DNA of 64,000 bases from Jeotgalibacillus haloalkalitolerans (lineage in GTDB: Bacteria; Bacillota; Bacilli; Bacillales; Jeotgalibacillaceae): the NCBI RefSeq assembly GCF_034427455.1, contig NZ_JAXQNN010000001.1, positions 682,001 to 746,000 of the forward strand, read 5' to 3'. Below, one piece after another: positions 42,735 through 49,950 of the stretch (position 1 is its first letter; each line of letters starts with the position of its first letter). A model generated the notes under the pieces. It saw only the letters and a list, made by a program, of their open reading frames with translations. It did not search any database and was not told the DNA's origin. The position numbers and the translations under genes are program-made.

Positions 42735-43400
42735 TTATAAAAATAAGTATTGGTAGAACGGCAGCCACTCAAGTGTAGCGGTTGCGCTCCAGAATAATAA
42801 ATTAAATCCTAATATCATCAGGAATGCAGCCCATCTTTTTAAAGTCGTAATCCTCCGGAGGGTCATAAATTGCCAGTAAATCACCCAGAATTTAAACAGC
42901 GAAATCGTTCCCAGGAAATAAATAATCCACGCCTGATCGATAAATAGCTGCCCGATTACACCCCAGGAAAAAGGTGAGGAGTACCAGTCAATGCCCTGCC
43001 ACACCATAAGAACAATAAAGCTCAGGCGTTCGAGTAAAAGAATGACGACTGGAAAAAAGGATAGTGCCAGCGTTTGTCTGAAAGTGATGTCTTTTGCAAC
43101 CAGCCAATTAAATAGGGCAGGAACAAATAAAATCAGACATACATATAACAAGCCCTGTGCGAGGCTCCCCAGGAGGAAATAAAATCTTTGCAAATCATAT
43201 TCAAGCCCATAAAATAAAACAAAATTTCCGGCCCACTCCTGCGTGCCCATACCAATGACAGCACCAAAGCCGAAAATCAGACATCCTGCTATAAAAGCAG
43301 CGGTAATATAACGTTTTATATGTATAATCCCAGTGCTGCCCGCAATGAACTCAATCATTTTTACGGGAGCTGTCAAACCCTGACGCAAACCATAACGCAT
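42735..43400 (-). CDS. Yip1-family multi-spanning membrane protein (YknW-like)
   Basis: The 221-aa protein has five to six membrane helices, with a first cytoplasmic stretch MRYGLRQGLTAPVKMIEFIA. I start at the ATG at 43400; a TTG at 43415 is part of the TGGGAGG ribosome-binding site. It resembles Yip1-domain proteins such as YknW, which helps assemble the YknXYZ transporter. It is co-transcribed with the adaptor-like gene. Confidence 0.7.
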   Translation of the reverse strand: MRYGLRQGLTAPVKMIEFIAGSTGIIHIKRYITAAFIAGCLIFGFGAVIGMGTQEWAGNFVLFYGLEYDLQRFYFLLGSLAQGLLYVCLILFVPALFNWLVAKDITFRQTLALSFFPVVILLLERLSFIVLMVWQGIDWYSSPFSWGVIGQLFIDQAWIIYFLGTISLFKFWVIYWQFMTLRRITTLKRWAAFLMILGFNLLFWSATATLEWLPFYQYLFL

Positions 43401-43533
43401 CTTCAAACCTCCCAAACATATTCCCTTTCTCTATTGTAAAGAAAAACACTGATCTTGTCATTGCTAGAAGTAATTTGTAAATCATTACAGGATGTTGAAG
43501 CGCTCTGTTAATTTGCTCCTGACTGTTAACGAT

Positions 43534-43567
43534 AAAAAAACTGCTGACTGTAGATCAGCAGTTTTTT
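43534..43567 (-). terminator. terminator of the XRE regulator gene
   Basis: AAAAAAACTGCTGA and TCAGCAGTTTTTT are perfect inverted arms with a 7-nt loop; it works in either direction. Confidence 0.88.
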
Positions 43568-43986
43568 CACTTGAGATATGTTCTGGCGACTTTCAGCATA
43601 CTGACAAAAAAATCAGTGTGATGCTTTTGTTTGTTAGGGGGCATTTGAGAGAGCGCGCGGATTTCATCAAGCAGTGAATGGTTTTCACGCAGGAAATCCA
43701 TCAGCTGGCGGTCCTCGGCTTTCATTACTTTTTGAGTAACTTCATATTTGGCTTCTTTAATAATTTCTTTATCTGTCGTTTCATATAACACGATTGCCAT
43801 AAAGGTATCGTCGTCAATATGGTATATATCTTTCATTTTACGTAAAATATCGATGGGAAACTGGCGTACGCCTCTTTCATAGTTAGATAAAGTAGCGGGG
43901 CGTATATTTAACTGATAGGCAGCATCCTTTTGGCTGATCTCAACCACTTCTTCACGGTAGTATTTCAGAATATGTGCCAAAGACAT
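43567..43986 (-). CDS. XRE-family transcriptional regulator
   Basis: The 139-aa protein has an N-terminal helix-turn-helix (about 5-60; SQKDAAYQLNIRPATLSNYERGVR is spread across it) and a charged helical C-terminus that could be a dimerisation or peptide-binding region. I start at the ATG at 43986 behind AGAAGG; the GTG at 43995 overlaps that site. It is divergent from three small genes across a control region with a perfect 18-bp palindrome, which is the likely binding site. The regulated process is unknown. Confidence 0.82.
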   Translation of the reverse strand: MSLAHILKYYREEVVEISQKDAAYQLNIRPATLSNYERGVRQFPIDILRKMKDIYHIDDDTFMAIVLYETTDKEIIKEAKYEVTQKVMKAEDRQLMDFLRENHSLLDEIRALSQMPPNKQKHHTDFFVSMLKVARTYLK

Positions 43987-44050
43987 TGTATTCACCTTCT
44001 TTATTTCCGAATACTTTTACAATATCGGTCCAGGAAGGTTTAAAAATGAT

Positions 44051-44094
44051 AATAAACGATATGTTAATTATTTTTTATTAACATATCGTTTATT
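44051..44094. promoter_or_regulatory. perfect 18-bp inverted repeat, probable operator
   Basis: AATAAACGATATGTTAAT (44051-44068) is repeated perfectly inverted at 44077-44094 around TATTTTTT. It overlaps the -35 of the rightward promoter. Arms this long could also fold as an RNA hairpin. Confidence 0.65.
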
Positions 44095-44106
44095 TTTTAG
44101 TATAAT
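44078..44106 (+). promoter_or_regulatory. sigma-A promoter of the small-gene cluster
   Basis: TTAACA (44078-44083), a 17-bp spacer and TATAAT (44101-44106) lie 56 bp before the 45-codon gene. Confidence 0.65.
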
Positions 44107-44162
44107 AAGAAATTATAAAATACAATAAATACGTAATTTTCTGATAAATGGAGGAAATGTAA

Positions 44163-44300
44163 ATGGATGATTTTCATAATTGGGTACGTGAGACGAGTAT
44201 TGAATTTGAAGAGAAACTGTCCAGAGCATTGAAGCCTGAGGAAATTGAATTTCTTAAATGGATTGAAGAGCAATTTGTAAGTACAGAAGAGCATACATAA
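44163..44300 (+). CDS. 45-aa acidic small protein, unrecognised
   Basis: The frame starts MDDFHNWVRETSIEF behind GGAGG (44151-44155) and a clear promoter. It is acidic with two Trp residues and should be one or two amphipathic helices; no signal peptide is visible. The divergent XRE regulator and the shared palindrome suggest it is its target, perhaps an antirepressor or partner. That role is a guess from context. Confidence 0.65.
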   Translation: MDDFHNWVRETSIEFEEKLSRALKPEEIEFLKWIEEQFVSTEEHT

Positions 44301-44393
44301 TAGAGAGAAACGGTCATTTCATAAAATCTTCAGCTCCCACATAGCGTCGGAGTGCCTTTGTAGAAGCTGCCATCATGAATTTTGGAGGATTTT

Positions 44394-44843
44394 ATGAACC
44401 ATTACACATTTCGTTTTCAGGAGCTGCCGCAAAATCTGAGTACCATTCTGAAAGACTTTTTGGAATACGATGCAGTACAGGATTTTGAGCGGCTCCCGCA
44501 CTACAATTTTTTCAGACAACTGCAGCATTTATTTTACAGCGAAAATAAAGTCTTTATTGAATCCTGTGAGTTTTACGAGCAACAGTCTGCGCCTCACAAA
44601 ACCAACTTCACGATCACACTACGCGGAAAATCGTCCTTTAGCATACACATCTCATGTAACACACAGACACGCACCATTCATTTTACCTTCCCGCAAGATG
44701 AAGCCTATTGTCAGCGCGCTTTAAGCAGCGCACTAACCTATGCTTTCAACTATTCCCGTCCGGCAGACTATCAGAACCGTCCAATCGCGCCAAGTGAAAA
44801 AAGAATAATCTGGTCAGGTTTAGTATGGAGAGAAAGAAGGTAA
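44394..44843 (+). CDS. hypothetical protein, 149 aa
   Basis: I do not recognise this family. The protein starts MNHYTFRFQELPQNL, is rich in Phe, His, Gln and Tyr, has no membrane segment and ends WSGLVWRERR. The ATG at 44394 follows GGAGGA; an in-frame TTG twelve bases earlier overlaps that site. It lies 93 bp after the 45-aa gene and 32 bp before another small gene, so the three may be co-transcribed. Confidence 0.6.
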   Translation: MNHYTFRFQELPQNLSTILKDFLEYDAVQDFERLPHYNFFRQLQHLFYSENKVFIESCEFYEQQSAPHKTNFTITLRGKSSFSIHISCNTQTRTIHFTFPQDEAYCQRALSSALTYAFNYSRPADYQNRPIAPSEKRIIWSGLVWRERR

Positions 44844-44875
44844 TATACTGAAAAACATACAACGGAGAGATCGCA

Positions 44876-45016
44876 ATGGCAATGGAACAATTAACAAGCA
44901 ATCATCTATCATCTATTCTAAAAGAAGCACACACAAAAGGTGAAAAAGAAGAACTCACAGCCGAACAAATGGTGCAGTGGCTGGCATCAAAATTAAACAC
45001 GCATGATGCCAAGTAA
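44876..45016 (+). CDS. 46-aa small protein, unrecognised
   Basis: The frame begins MAMEQLTSNHLSSILKEA behind GGAGAG and ends WLASKLNTHDAK, a soluble helical peptide with an internal KGEKEEL turn. A strong terminator overlaps its stop codon, which supports it as the real last gene of the cluster. The function is unknown. Confidence 0.6.
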   Translation: MAMEQLTSNHLSSILKEAHTKGEKEELTAEQMVQWLASKLNTHDAK

Positions 45017-45047
45017 AAAGAGCTTCCCGCGGCGGGGAGCTCTTTTT
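45015..45047 (+). terminator. terminator after the small-gene cluster
   Basis: AAAAAGAGCTTCCC pairs with GGGGAGCTCTTTTT around a 5-nt loop. Confidence 0.9.
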
Positions 45048-45093
45048 GTCTTTTCGGCGGCTGCGCTGGTCGGCAGGGGCGTCGGGCGGGCGA

Positions 45094-45250
45094 ATAATCT
45101 AAAAGGTGATGGAATAAACGCAATAGGTGATCGAATAATCAGCATTGGTGGCAGAAAACATCCGTCCATCCGCAAAAATGGATGAATAAATGAAAAGGTG
45201 ATAGATAAAACAAAAAGGTGATACGAATTCACCCCAAAGGTGACTTAATT
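45094..45250 (+). repeat. 21-bp-period AGGTGAT array, locus 6
   Basis: AGGTGATGGAAT, AGGTGATCGAAT and TGGTGGCAGAAA are 21 bp apart; AGGTGATAGATA, AGGTGATACGAA and AGGTGACTTAAT follow at 20-22 bp. No header sequence is seen here. The rest up to 45393 is C-rich and non-coding. Confidence 0.75.
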
Positions 45251-45393
45251 ACGCCTGCAGTACTGCCCCTGCCAGCCCCTCTAGCCCACACACTTGACCA
45301 CGACACCCCAACCCCAACTGCCTCCAGTTTCCCAACTGCATCAAAAGGACCCCGCTTCATCACGCAATATCGTCTCCCGCAGCCGGGCCCGTC

Positions 45394-46269
45394 CTACACC
45401 TGATTCCCAAGCAGCGTCTCCATATGGTCGATCCCCTTACTCGTCAACTGGTAGTGCATCTGCCCCTCGTGTTTAATTTTTTCGACGAGTGGGCGGGAGC
45501 GGCTGAGTGCGATCTGAATCGCTTTTGACGAATAGTCTGTATTAAAATGTTTTTTCAGCACGTCATATACTTCTTTAGCCGACATATGAGAGCGGTCGAA
45601 TTCCTTCATATAAATATATAAAATGCTCAGCGCCTGATCCTCGACACGTTCGAGCATGCGCGGATCGGGATTATTCTCAAGGTTGAATGCTGAAATATCC
45701 TGTGAAACAAATTCATTTTCAGTGTCCTTCTCCACATCAGATGTATGGTTAAGCAGTGTATCAATATAAGCAAACCCTGAATCAGTGACTTCATAAATTT
45801 TCTGCAGATCCTGCTGACCTGATTCCTGCAAGTATCCTTTTTTCACACACGTATGAACGCTTAAATGGATATTGTTTGGAACGGTGTGACGGGCTTCCCG
45901 GAATTGCTTGCGAACCATTTTCGCGGTGAAAGCGGGCTGCTGTTTAAATTGTGACAGGTAATAAGCCATTGCAAGTGTAAATTGCCATTCTGCATTCAGG
46001 GGAAGCTTTTCAAGAAACTTCTGAATGTCAGGCTTTTCACCAGATCCGGTTTCAGGCAGCGGCTTTGGTGCAGGGGTATTTTTTTCGATTTCAAATGTGC
46101 TCGAAATTTTCCCCCGCCGGCCTGGTCCGGGTTTCAAATCTTCTTTCATCATTTTAGAAAGGTACGTCTGTACGACTTTATCGTGCTCATCGACAAATGA
46201 CCGGTCACCTGAGACTGCGTATTCGAAATCTTTATAACGAACACTAAGCTGATACGTTTCCTGACCCAT
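45394..46269 (-). CDS. hypothetical protein with two helical domains, 291 aa
   Basis: I do not recognise a named family. The N-terminus YQLSVRYKDFEYAVSGDRSF resembles a small beta domain seen on DNA-interaction proteins. A basic, Pro-rich linker follows (about 45-80), then two winged-helix-like modules (about 85-155 and 205-285), the second with HMSAKEVYDVLKKHFNTDYS and a closing HYQLTSKGIDHMETLL. This layout suggests a DNA- or RNA-binding regulator, which is inference. Upstream TATTATG/TATAGT sequences may hold its promoter. Confidence 0.65.
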   Translation of the reverse strand: MGQETYQLSVRYKDFEYAVSGDRSFVDEHDKVVQTYLSKMMKEDLKPGPGRRGKISSTFEIEKNTPAPKPLPETGSGEKPDIQKFLEKLPLNAEWQFTLAMAYYLSQFKQQPAFTAKMVRKQFREARHTVPNNIHLSVHTCVKKGYLQESGQQDLQKIYEVTDSGFAYIDTLLNHTSDVEKDTENEFVSQDISAFNLENNPDPRMLERVEDQALSILYIYMKEFDRSHMSAKEVYDVLKKHFNTDYSSKAIQIALSRSRPLVEKIKHEGQMHYQLTSKGIDHMETLLGNQV

Positions 46270-46506
46270 ATTACCGCCTCCTGAGTGTTTTTTCTCTTTA
46301 TATTATGTTTATTATAGTTCTTTTATCGGATAAGCACAAGACTTTTTGTTCTTTATTGAGAATATTTTTGAGTCGATTCTAACTCCATCCTATTTTTGTC
46401 TCATTTAAAGTATGCACAAAAACCCATTTCTCTATTCAAAGTGTTTAAAAAATGGCAAAAGCGGTCATAGTACAAGAAACATTTAATAGAAAGGGGAGAG
46501 GTAGTG

Positions 46507-47016
46507 ATGTTGCTCGACCCAATGGGAAAAGTCCTATTTATGGAAATCTGCAAGAGACTTCGTGACAATAAATGGACGGTGGATGATCACCAGTTTTATA
46601 AAGATGAAGATGTGACAGAAGCGGTATTTGCACTGCCGGAGTATTTAGTGGAAAGAGAAGATAATCCTGAATTTGAAAAGGATATTGCTGTTGTAAAATA
46701 TGAAGGTGATCCGCAGAAAATGAAGGAAAACCAGATTGATGGTGTCCTGTTAAAGTTTTATACGAAACGCCTGAAGGCACTGGGGCTATATGAGGCAATA
46801 TCTGATATCGAGCTGTTTCAGCGCAAAAATAATGCGACATCTGTTGAGTTTTATGTTGATCAGGTATTTGCGGATGAAAAAGTACAGGAGTGGTTTGAAG
46901 CGCTCTTTCACTTGCTTGACGAGCAGATGACAGGGATATACGGGGATGAGATAAAGGAGATTCCAATCGTCCTTTTACCAAAAAAACTGCATGACCTGCC
47001 GCTGCACACGACGTAA
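46507..47016 (+). CDS. hypothetical protein, 169 aa
   Basis: The protein starts MLLDPMGKVLFMEICKRLRD, has no membrane segment, and is rich in Asp, Glu and Lys. No family is recognised. GGGGAGAGG precedes the ATG at 46507; a GTG three bases earlier is an alternative. A bidirectional terminator separates it from the next gene on the minus strand. It may be a conserved Bacillales hypothetical. Confidence 0.65.
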   Translation: MLLDPMGKVLFMEICKRLRDNKWTVDDHQFYKDEDVTEAVFALPEYLVEREDNPEFEKDIAVVKYEGDPQKMKENQIDGVLLKFYTKRLKALGLYEAISDIELFQRKNNATSVEFYVDQVFADEKVQEWFEALFHLLDEQMTGIYGDEIKEIPIVLLPKKLHDLPLHTT

Positions 47017-47020
47017 AATA

Positions 47021-47051
47021 AGAAAAAGCTGCATCATCTGCAGCTTTTTCT
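47021..47051. terminator. bidirectional terminator between convergent genes
   Basis: AGAAAAAGCTGCA pairs perfectly with TGCAGCTTTTTCT around a 5-nt loop. Confidence 0.9.
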
Positions 47052-47060
47052 TCTATTATA

Positions 47061-47252
47061 TTAATAATGCTCTTTCTCCTGCGCCTTCCAGCTTAAGAAG
47101 GTTGCGAGGCCGATCATACCGAAAATCATCACAAGTTCAATTAAAAATGATTCGTTGAAAGACGTCTCAAACACATCAGTGAACACTTTCAGCCCAATAT
47201 AAGAAATAAGTAAAATAGCGATAAGTCCTGTGGCTAAATGATGAAATTTCAC
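47061..47252 (-). CDS. small membrane protein, 63 aa
   Basis: The protein has two membrane helices (about 6-22 and 36-54) in a FHHLATGLIAILLISYIGLK start and a charged WKAQEKEHY tail. I start at the GTG at 47252, 9 bp after AGGAGG; a longer frame from 47288 runs through that site. The function is unknown. Confidence 0.65.
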   Translation of the reverse strand: MKFHHLATGLIAILLISYIGLKVFTDVFETSFNESFLIELVMIFGMIGLATFLSWKAQEKEHY

Positions 47253-47291
47253 CGAATCACACCTCCTGTAACTCTCTAAGATGTCCATAAA

Positions 47292-47447
47292 CTATTGCAG
47301 TGGTTTACGTTTTTTATCGTCGATTGTCAGAGCGTTTCTTGAGCCGGGAATCATACCGGCCAGACTCACATTTCGAACGTTTGAAGGCTGCATGGACTGT
47401 ATGTAGAAATGCTGTTCATCTGATTCGAAAAGAATTTCTTTTTGCAT
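47292..47447 (-). CDS. small protein, 51 aa
   Basis: The frame starts MQKEILFESDEQHFYIQSMQ and ends with a basic DDKKRKPLQ; GGGAGG lies 10 bp upstream. It is upstream of the small membrane protein and likely in the same transcript. There is no signal peptide or recognised domain. Confidence 0.55.
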   Translation of the reverse strand: MQKEILFESDEQHFYIQSMQPSNVRNVSLAGMIPGSRNALTIDDKKRKPLQ

Positions 47448-47606
47448 CAGTTTTAGCCTCCCTTTGATCTCATCTTACGCCGCCCAAATACCTCATTCAA
47501 CAAAATCATCATTTCTTAATCACCTTGTTACAGAAATAATATATACAGACAAAAAACGACAAACTTCTTCTGAGATCTGTTACAGTAAAAAAACATTCAG
47601 AAAAAT

Positions 47607-47631
47607 GTTTATCATATAAAAATGCGGGTAA
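47607..47631 (+). promoter_or_regulatory. candidate sigma-B promoter
   Basis: GTTTAT (47607-47612), a 13-bp spacer and GGGTAA (47626-47631) match the sigma-B pattern GTTTAA-N12-15-GGGTAT with one mismatch in each box. It lies 76 bp before the RsbR-type gene. Confidence 0.55.
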
Positions 47632-47707
47632 ATGTTATAGGCTATCATTTTACTTTTATGGATTAAGAAAAAAATCATCATTTTTTTCCGTCAGAAAGGG
47701 GTCCGCA

Positions 47708-48553
47708 ATGGCTGAAACACACCTCGAACCAACCTTGAAAAACTTAACTGATACGATCCTGGATCAACGAGTTGAACTGGCAAGGACGATTACTGAAAAA
47801 CAGAATAAACGTTATGAACGGCTTGAAGCTTTCGCCGATGACCTGCTTGAATTCCGTATAGAACTGGTGACACTTTATGGAGAGGCACTCTCCATGTCAA
47901 AGGATGAGCGGGAGGAAAGAATCGAAAGCTGGGGCACGAAAACAGGCAGAGCGTGCGCTGAAATGGGCATCTCACTTGATTCGATGCTGAAGGAAGTCCC
48001 TGAATACCGTGCTGCAATCGGTGAAATTATTAAAGAGACAGCAATTACATATGATTATCCGATTTCAAAGCTTTATGAGGTCCTCACAGTGCTTGACCGT
48101 ACAGTGGATGATGTTGTGTATTATTTCTGCCTGCCATTCGTAGAAGTGCAGACAGCATCTTTGCAGGCGTCCCAGGAACAGATGCTGGAGATGTCTGTAC
48201 CCGTCGTACCCATTGATGCAGGCGTAGCCGTACTGCCGCTGGTTGGAACAATAGATACGCACCGCGCAAAGCTGATCATGGAAGAGTCTCTGACAAAATG
48301 TCTGGATTTGAATGTCAGCGAATTCGTCATCGATCTGTCCGGGGTAGCCATGGTGGATACATTCGTCGCCCATAAGCTTTTTCAGGTAATCGATTCATTA
48401 AAATTAATTGGTGTGAAACCGAAAATATCCGGGATCTCTCCTGAAATGGCACAGACGATTGTACAGCTTGGACTGAACTTTTCAGATGTGCCTTCTTATG
48501 CGACGTTGAAGTCCGCTTTAAAGGAAATCGGATTTGAGCAGAGATTAAGTTAA
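47708..48553 (+). CDS. RsbR-type stressosome protein (STAS domain)
   Basis: RsbR paralogues form the stressosome with RsbS and release RsbT to activate sigma-B. The 281-aa protein has an N-terminal helical, globin-like sensor (about 10-150) and a C-terminal STAS domain (about 165-278). Thr184 in GTIDTHRA and Thr218 in VAMVDTFVAHKL align with the two phosphorylated threonines of B. subtilis RsbRA (T171, T205). No rsbS, rsbT or sigB is adjacent, so it is an orphan paralogue like RsbRB-RD. A sigma-B-like promoter upstream suggests feedback. Confidence 0.9.
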   Translation: MAETHLEPTLKNLTDTILDQRVELARTITEKQNKRYERLEAFADDLLEFRIELVTLYGEALSMSKDEREERIESWGTKTGRACAEMGISLDSMLKEVPEYRAAIGEIIKETAITYDYPISKLYEVLTVLDRTVDDVVYYFCLPFVEVQTASLQASQEQMLEMSVPVVPIDAGVAVLPLVGTIDTHRAKLIMEESLTKCLDLNVSEFVIDLSGVAMVDTFVAHKLFQVIDSLKLIGVKPKISGISPEMAQTIVQLGLNFSDVPSYATLKSALKEIGFEQRLS

Positions 48554-48565
48554 TATGTAAAATTG

Positions 48566-48600
48566 AACCTCCGCAGCGTATCAGGCTGCGGAGGTTTTAT
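48566..48600 (+). terminator. terminator after the RsbR-type gene
   Basis: AACCTCCGCAGC pairs perfectly with GCTGCGGAGGTT around a 7-nt loop, followed by TTAT. Confidence 0.85.
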
Positions 48601-48731
48601 TAATGTCTTGATAACTAAGAGAATATGTCATTTAAATTCAATCGAAGTACGAACCGAAAATCTCATATCTTTCTAGGTTATCTGTATTCATTTAAATAAA
48701 ACGCTTTGTTAAAGTCCATTGTTGTTTCTGC

Positions 48732-48853
48732 ACAGCTGGTGATCGAAGTGTAAGGGGGCGGCTCGCAGGAAGGGACGTGTGAGGCCTGGGCGAAGCCTGC
48801 GGGCTCACCGCCCGGCCGCGGAAAGCGTCCCCTCTCTCGCTGCAATCAACAGC
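48732..48853 (+). repeat. dispersed GC-rich intergenic repeat, copy 4
   Basis: GGGGCGGCTCGCAGGA, GTGTGAGGCCTGGGCG, GCCTGCGGGCTCACCGCC and GCGGAAAGCGTCCCC follow the family pattern but with a changed central hairpin (GGGCGAAGCC). No gene is seen in 48601-48875. Confidence 0.7.
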
Positions 48854-48875
48854 CAACTTTAACAAAGACAAATAA

Positions 48876-48905
48876 AAAAACCCACTGTCCAGCAGAACAG
48901 TGGGT
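48876..48905 (-). terminator. terminator of the LysM-3D gene
   Basis: ACCCACTGT and ACAGTGGGT are inverted arms at 48880-48888 and 48897-48905; on the minus strand a T-run follows. Confidence 0.85.
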
Positions 48906-48925
48906 ACATATATGATAAACCTATA

Positions 48926-49738
48926 TTAGTCTAGGATTTTAATATCTACTGTTTGAACGCCATAGTTAAGAGCATCCTGTTGAGAAGGGATAAATAGGTC
49001 GATCTTATTCCCTTTGATTGCGCCGCCAGTATCTCCAGCGATTGCTTCACCGTAACCTTCAACCCATACACGTGAACCCAGTGGAATTACATTAGGGTCT
49101 ACTGCGATGACTTTCTGGTCAGGGTTTGAACGTAAGTCAATTCCTGTAGCCGTTACACCAGAGCAACCTGCACAGTATGCAGTGTATGCTGTAGCTGTTA
49201 CTGTCATTTCCTGAGCTGCTTCAGATGATGGTGCTTCGCCACCAGTACCTTCTACACCTTCAGTTGACTGAGTTTGACCAGAGTCCTGAGCTACCTCTTC
49301 TTCAGCTGGCTCTTCCTGCTGTGCAGGCTGTGATTGTGGAGCTGCTTCAGCCTGTGCTGGAGCTGCTGCTTGTCCAGATACTGAGAATTCCTGTCCAGGG
49401 AAAATCAGGTCACTTGAAAGGCCATTCCAGCTCATAAGTTCACCTACAGTAATACCGTGTTCAGTAGCGATCTTATAAAGTGTGTCGCCTTTCACTACTG
49501 TATAAGTGTCATTTGAAGTAGCTTCTTCACCAGATACCTTAAGCGTCTGTTCCGGGAAAATTAAAGTAGAAGATAGATTGTTCCACTTCTGAATCTGTTC
49601 GACTGTTACATTATTATTTTGAGAGATGCTCCAAAGAGTGTCACCTTTTTTGACTGAGTAATCTGCTGCTGATGCTGACGCTGCTGCGCCTGTTGATAAT
49701 GCTGCGATTGCTGTTAGTGCAACGATTTGCTTTTTCAT
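48926..49738 (-). CDS. LysM-3D domain cell-wall hydrolase/autolysin (YocH-like)
   Basis: The 270-aa protein has a Sec signal peptide (MKKQIVALTAIAALSTGAAA then ASASAAD), two LysM domains (YSVKKGDTLWSISQNN near 30 and YTVVKGDTLYKIATEHG near 81), a Gln/Ala/Glu-rich linker, and a C-terminal 3D domain with its three Asp residues in IAVDPNVIP, AGDTGG and KIDLFIP. It should bind wall glycan and cut or remodel peptidoglycan, like YocH. I start at the ATG at 49738, next to AAAGGAGG; the longer frame from 49828 has no such site. A WalR-like box lies upstream. Confidence 0.88.
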   Translation of the reverse strand: MKKQIVALTAIAALSTGAAASASAADYSVKKGDTLWSISQNNNVTVEQIQKWNNLSSTLIFPEQTLKVSGEEATSNDTYTVVKGDTLYKIATEHGITVGELMSWNGLSSDLIFPGQEFSVSGQAAAPAQAEAAPQSQPAQQEEPAEEEVAQDSGQTQSTEGVEGTGGEAPSSEAAQEMTVTATAYTAYCAGCSGVTATGIDLRSNPDQKVIAVDPNVIPLGSRVWVEGYGEAIAGDTGGAIKGNKIDLFIPSQQDALNYGVQTVDIKILD

Positions 49739-49821
49739 AATTTGAATTACCTCCTTTTCACTAACAGGACCTAGCATAACACGCATACATTTCACAGCAA
49801 TGTCAAAACAGTTAGAGGGAG

Positions 49822-49838
49822 ATAACAATTACATTACG
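49822..49838 (-). promoter_or_regulatory. candidate WalR box of the LysM-3D gene
   Basis: On the minus strand CGTAAT-N5-TGTTAT matches TGTWAH-N5-TGTWAH with one mismatch. It lies 15 bp upstream of TTGACA (plus 49801-49806), an activating position. Confidence 0.45.
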
Positions 49839-49859
49839 TGCTAATTTGTCTATACAGCG

Positions 49860-49888
49860 TTGACATGTGTGCACCTGAGGACTATACT
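49860..49888 (+). promoter_or_regulatory. sigma-A promoter of serC
   Basis: TTGACA (49860-49865), a 17-bp spacer and TATACT (49883-49888) lie 62 bp before the ATG of serC. Confidence 0.75.
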
Positions 49889-49950
49889 ATACTACATTAT
49901 TGGAAAGGATAGTTTAATGATTTAAAGTGTAAGAGAGGAGTAGAATTTTG

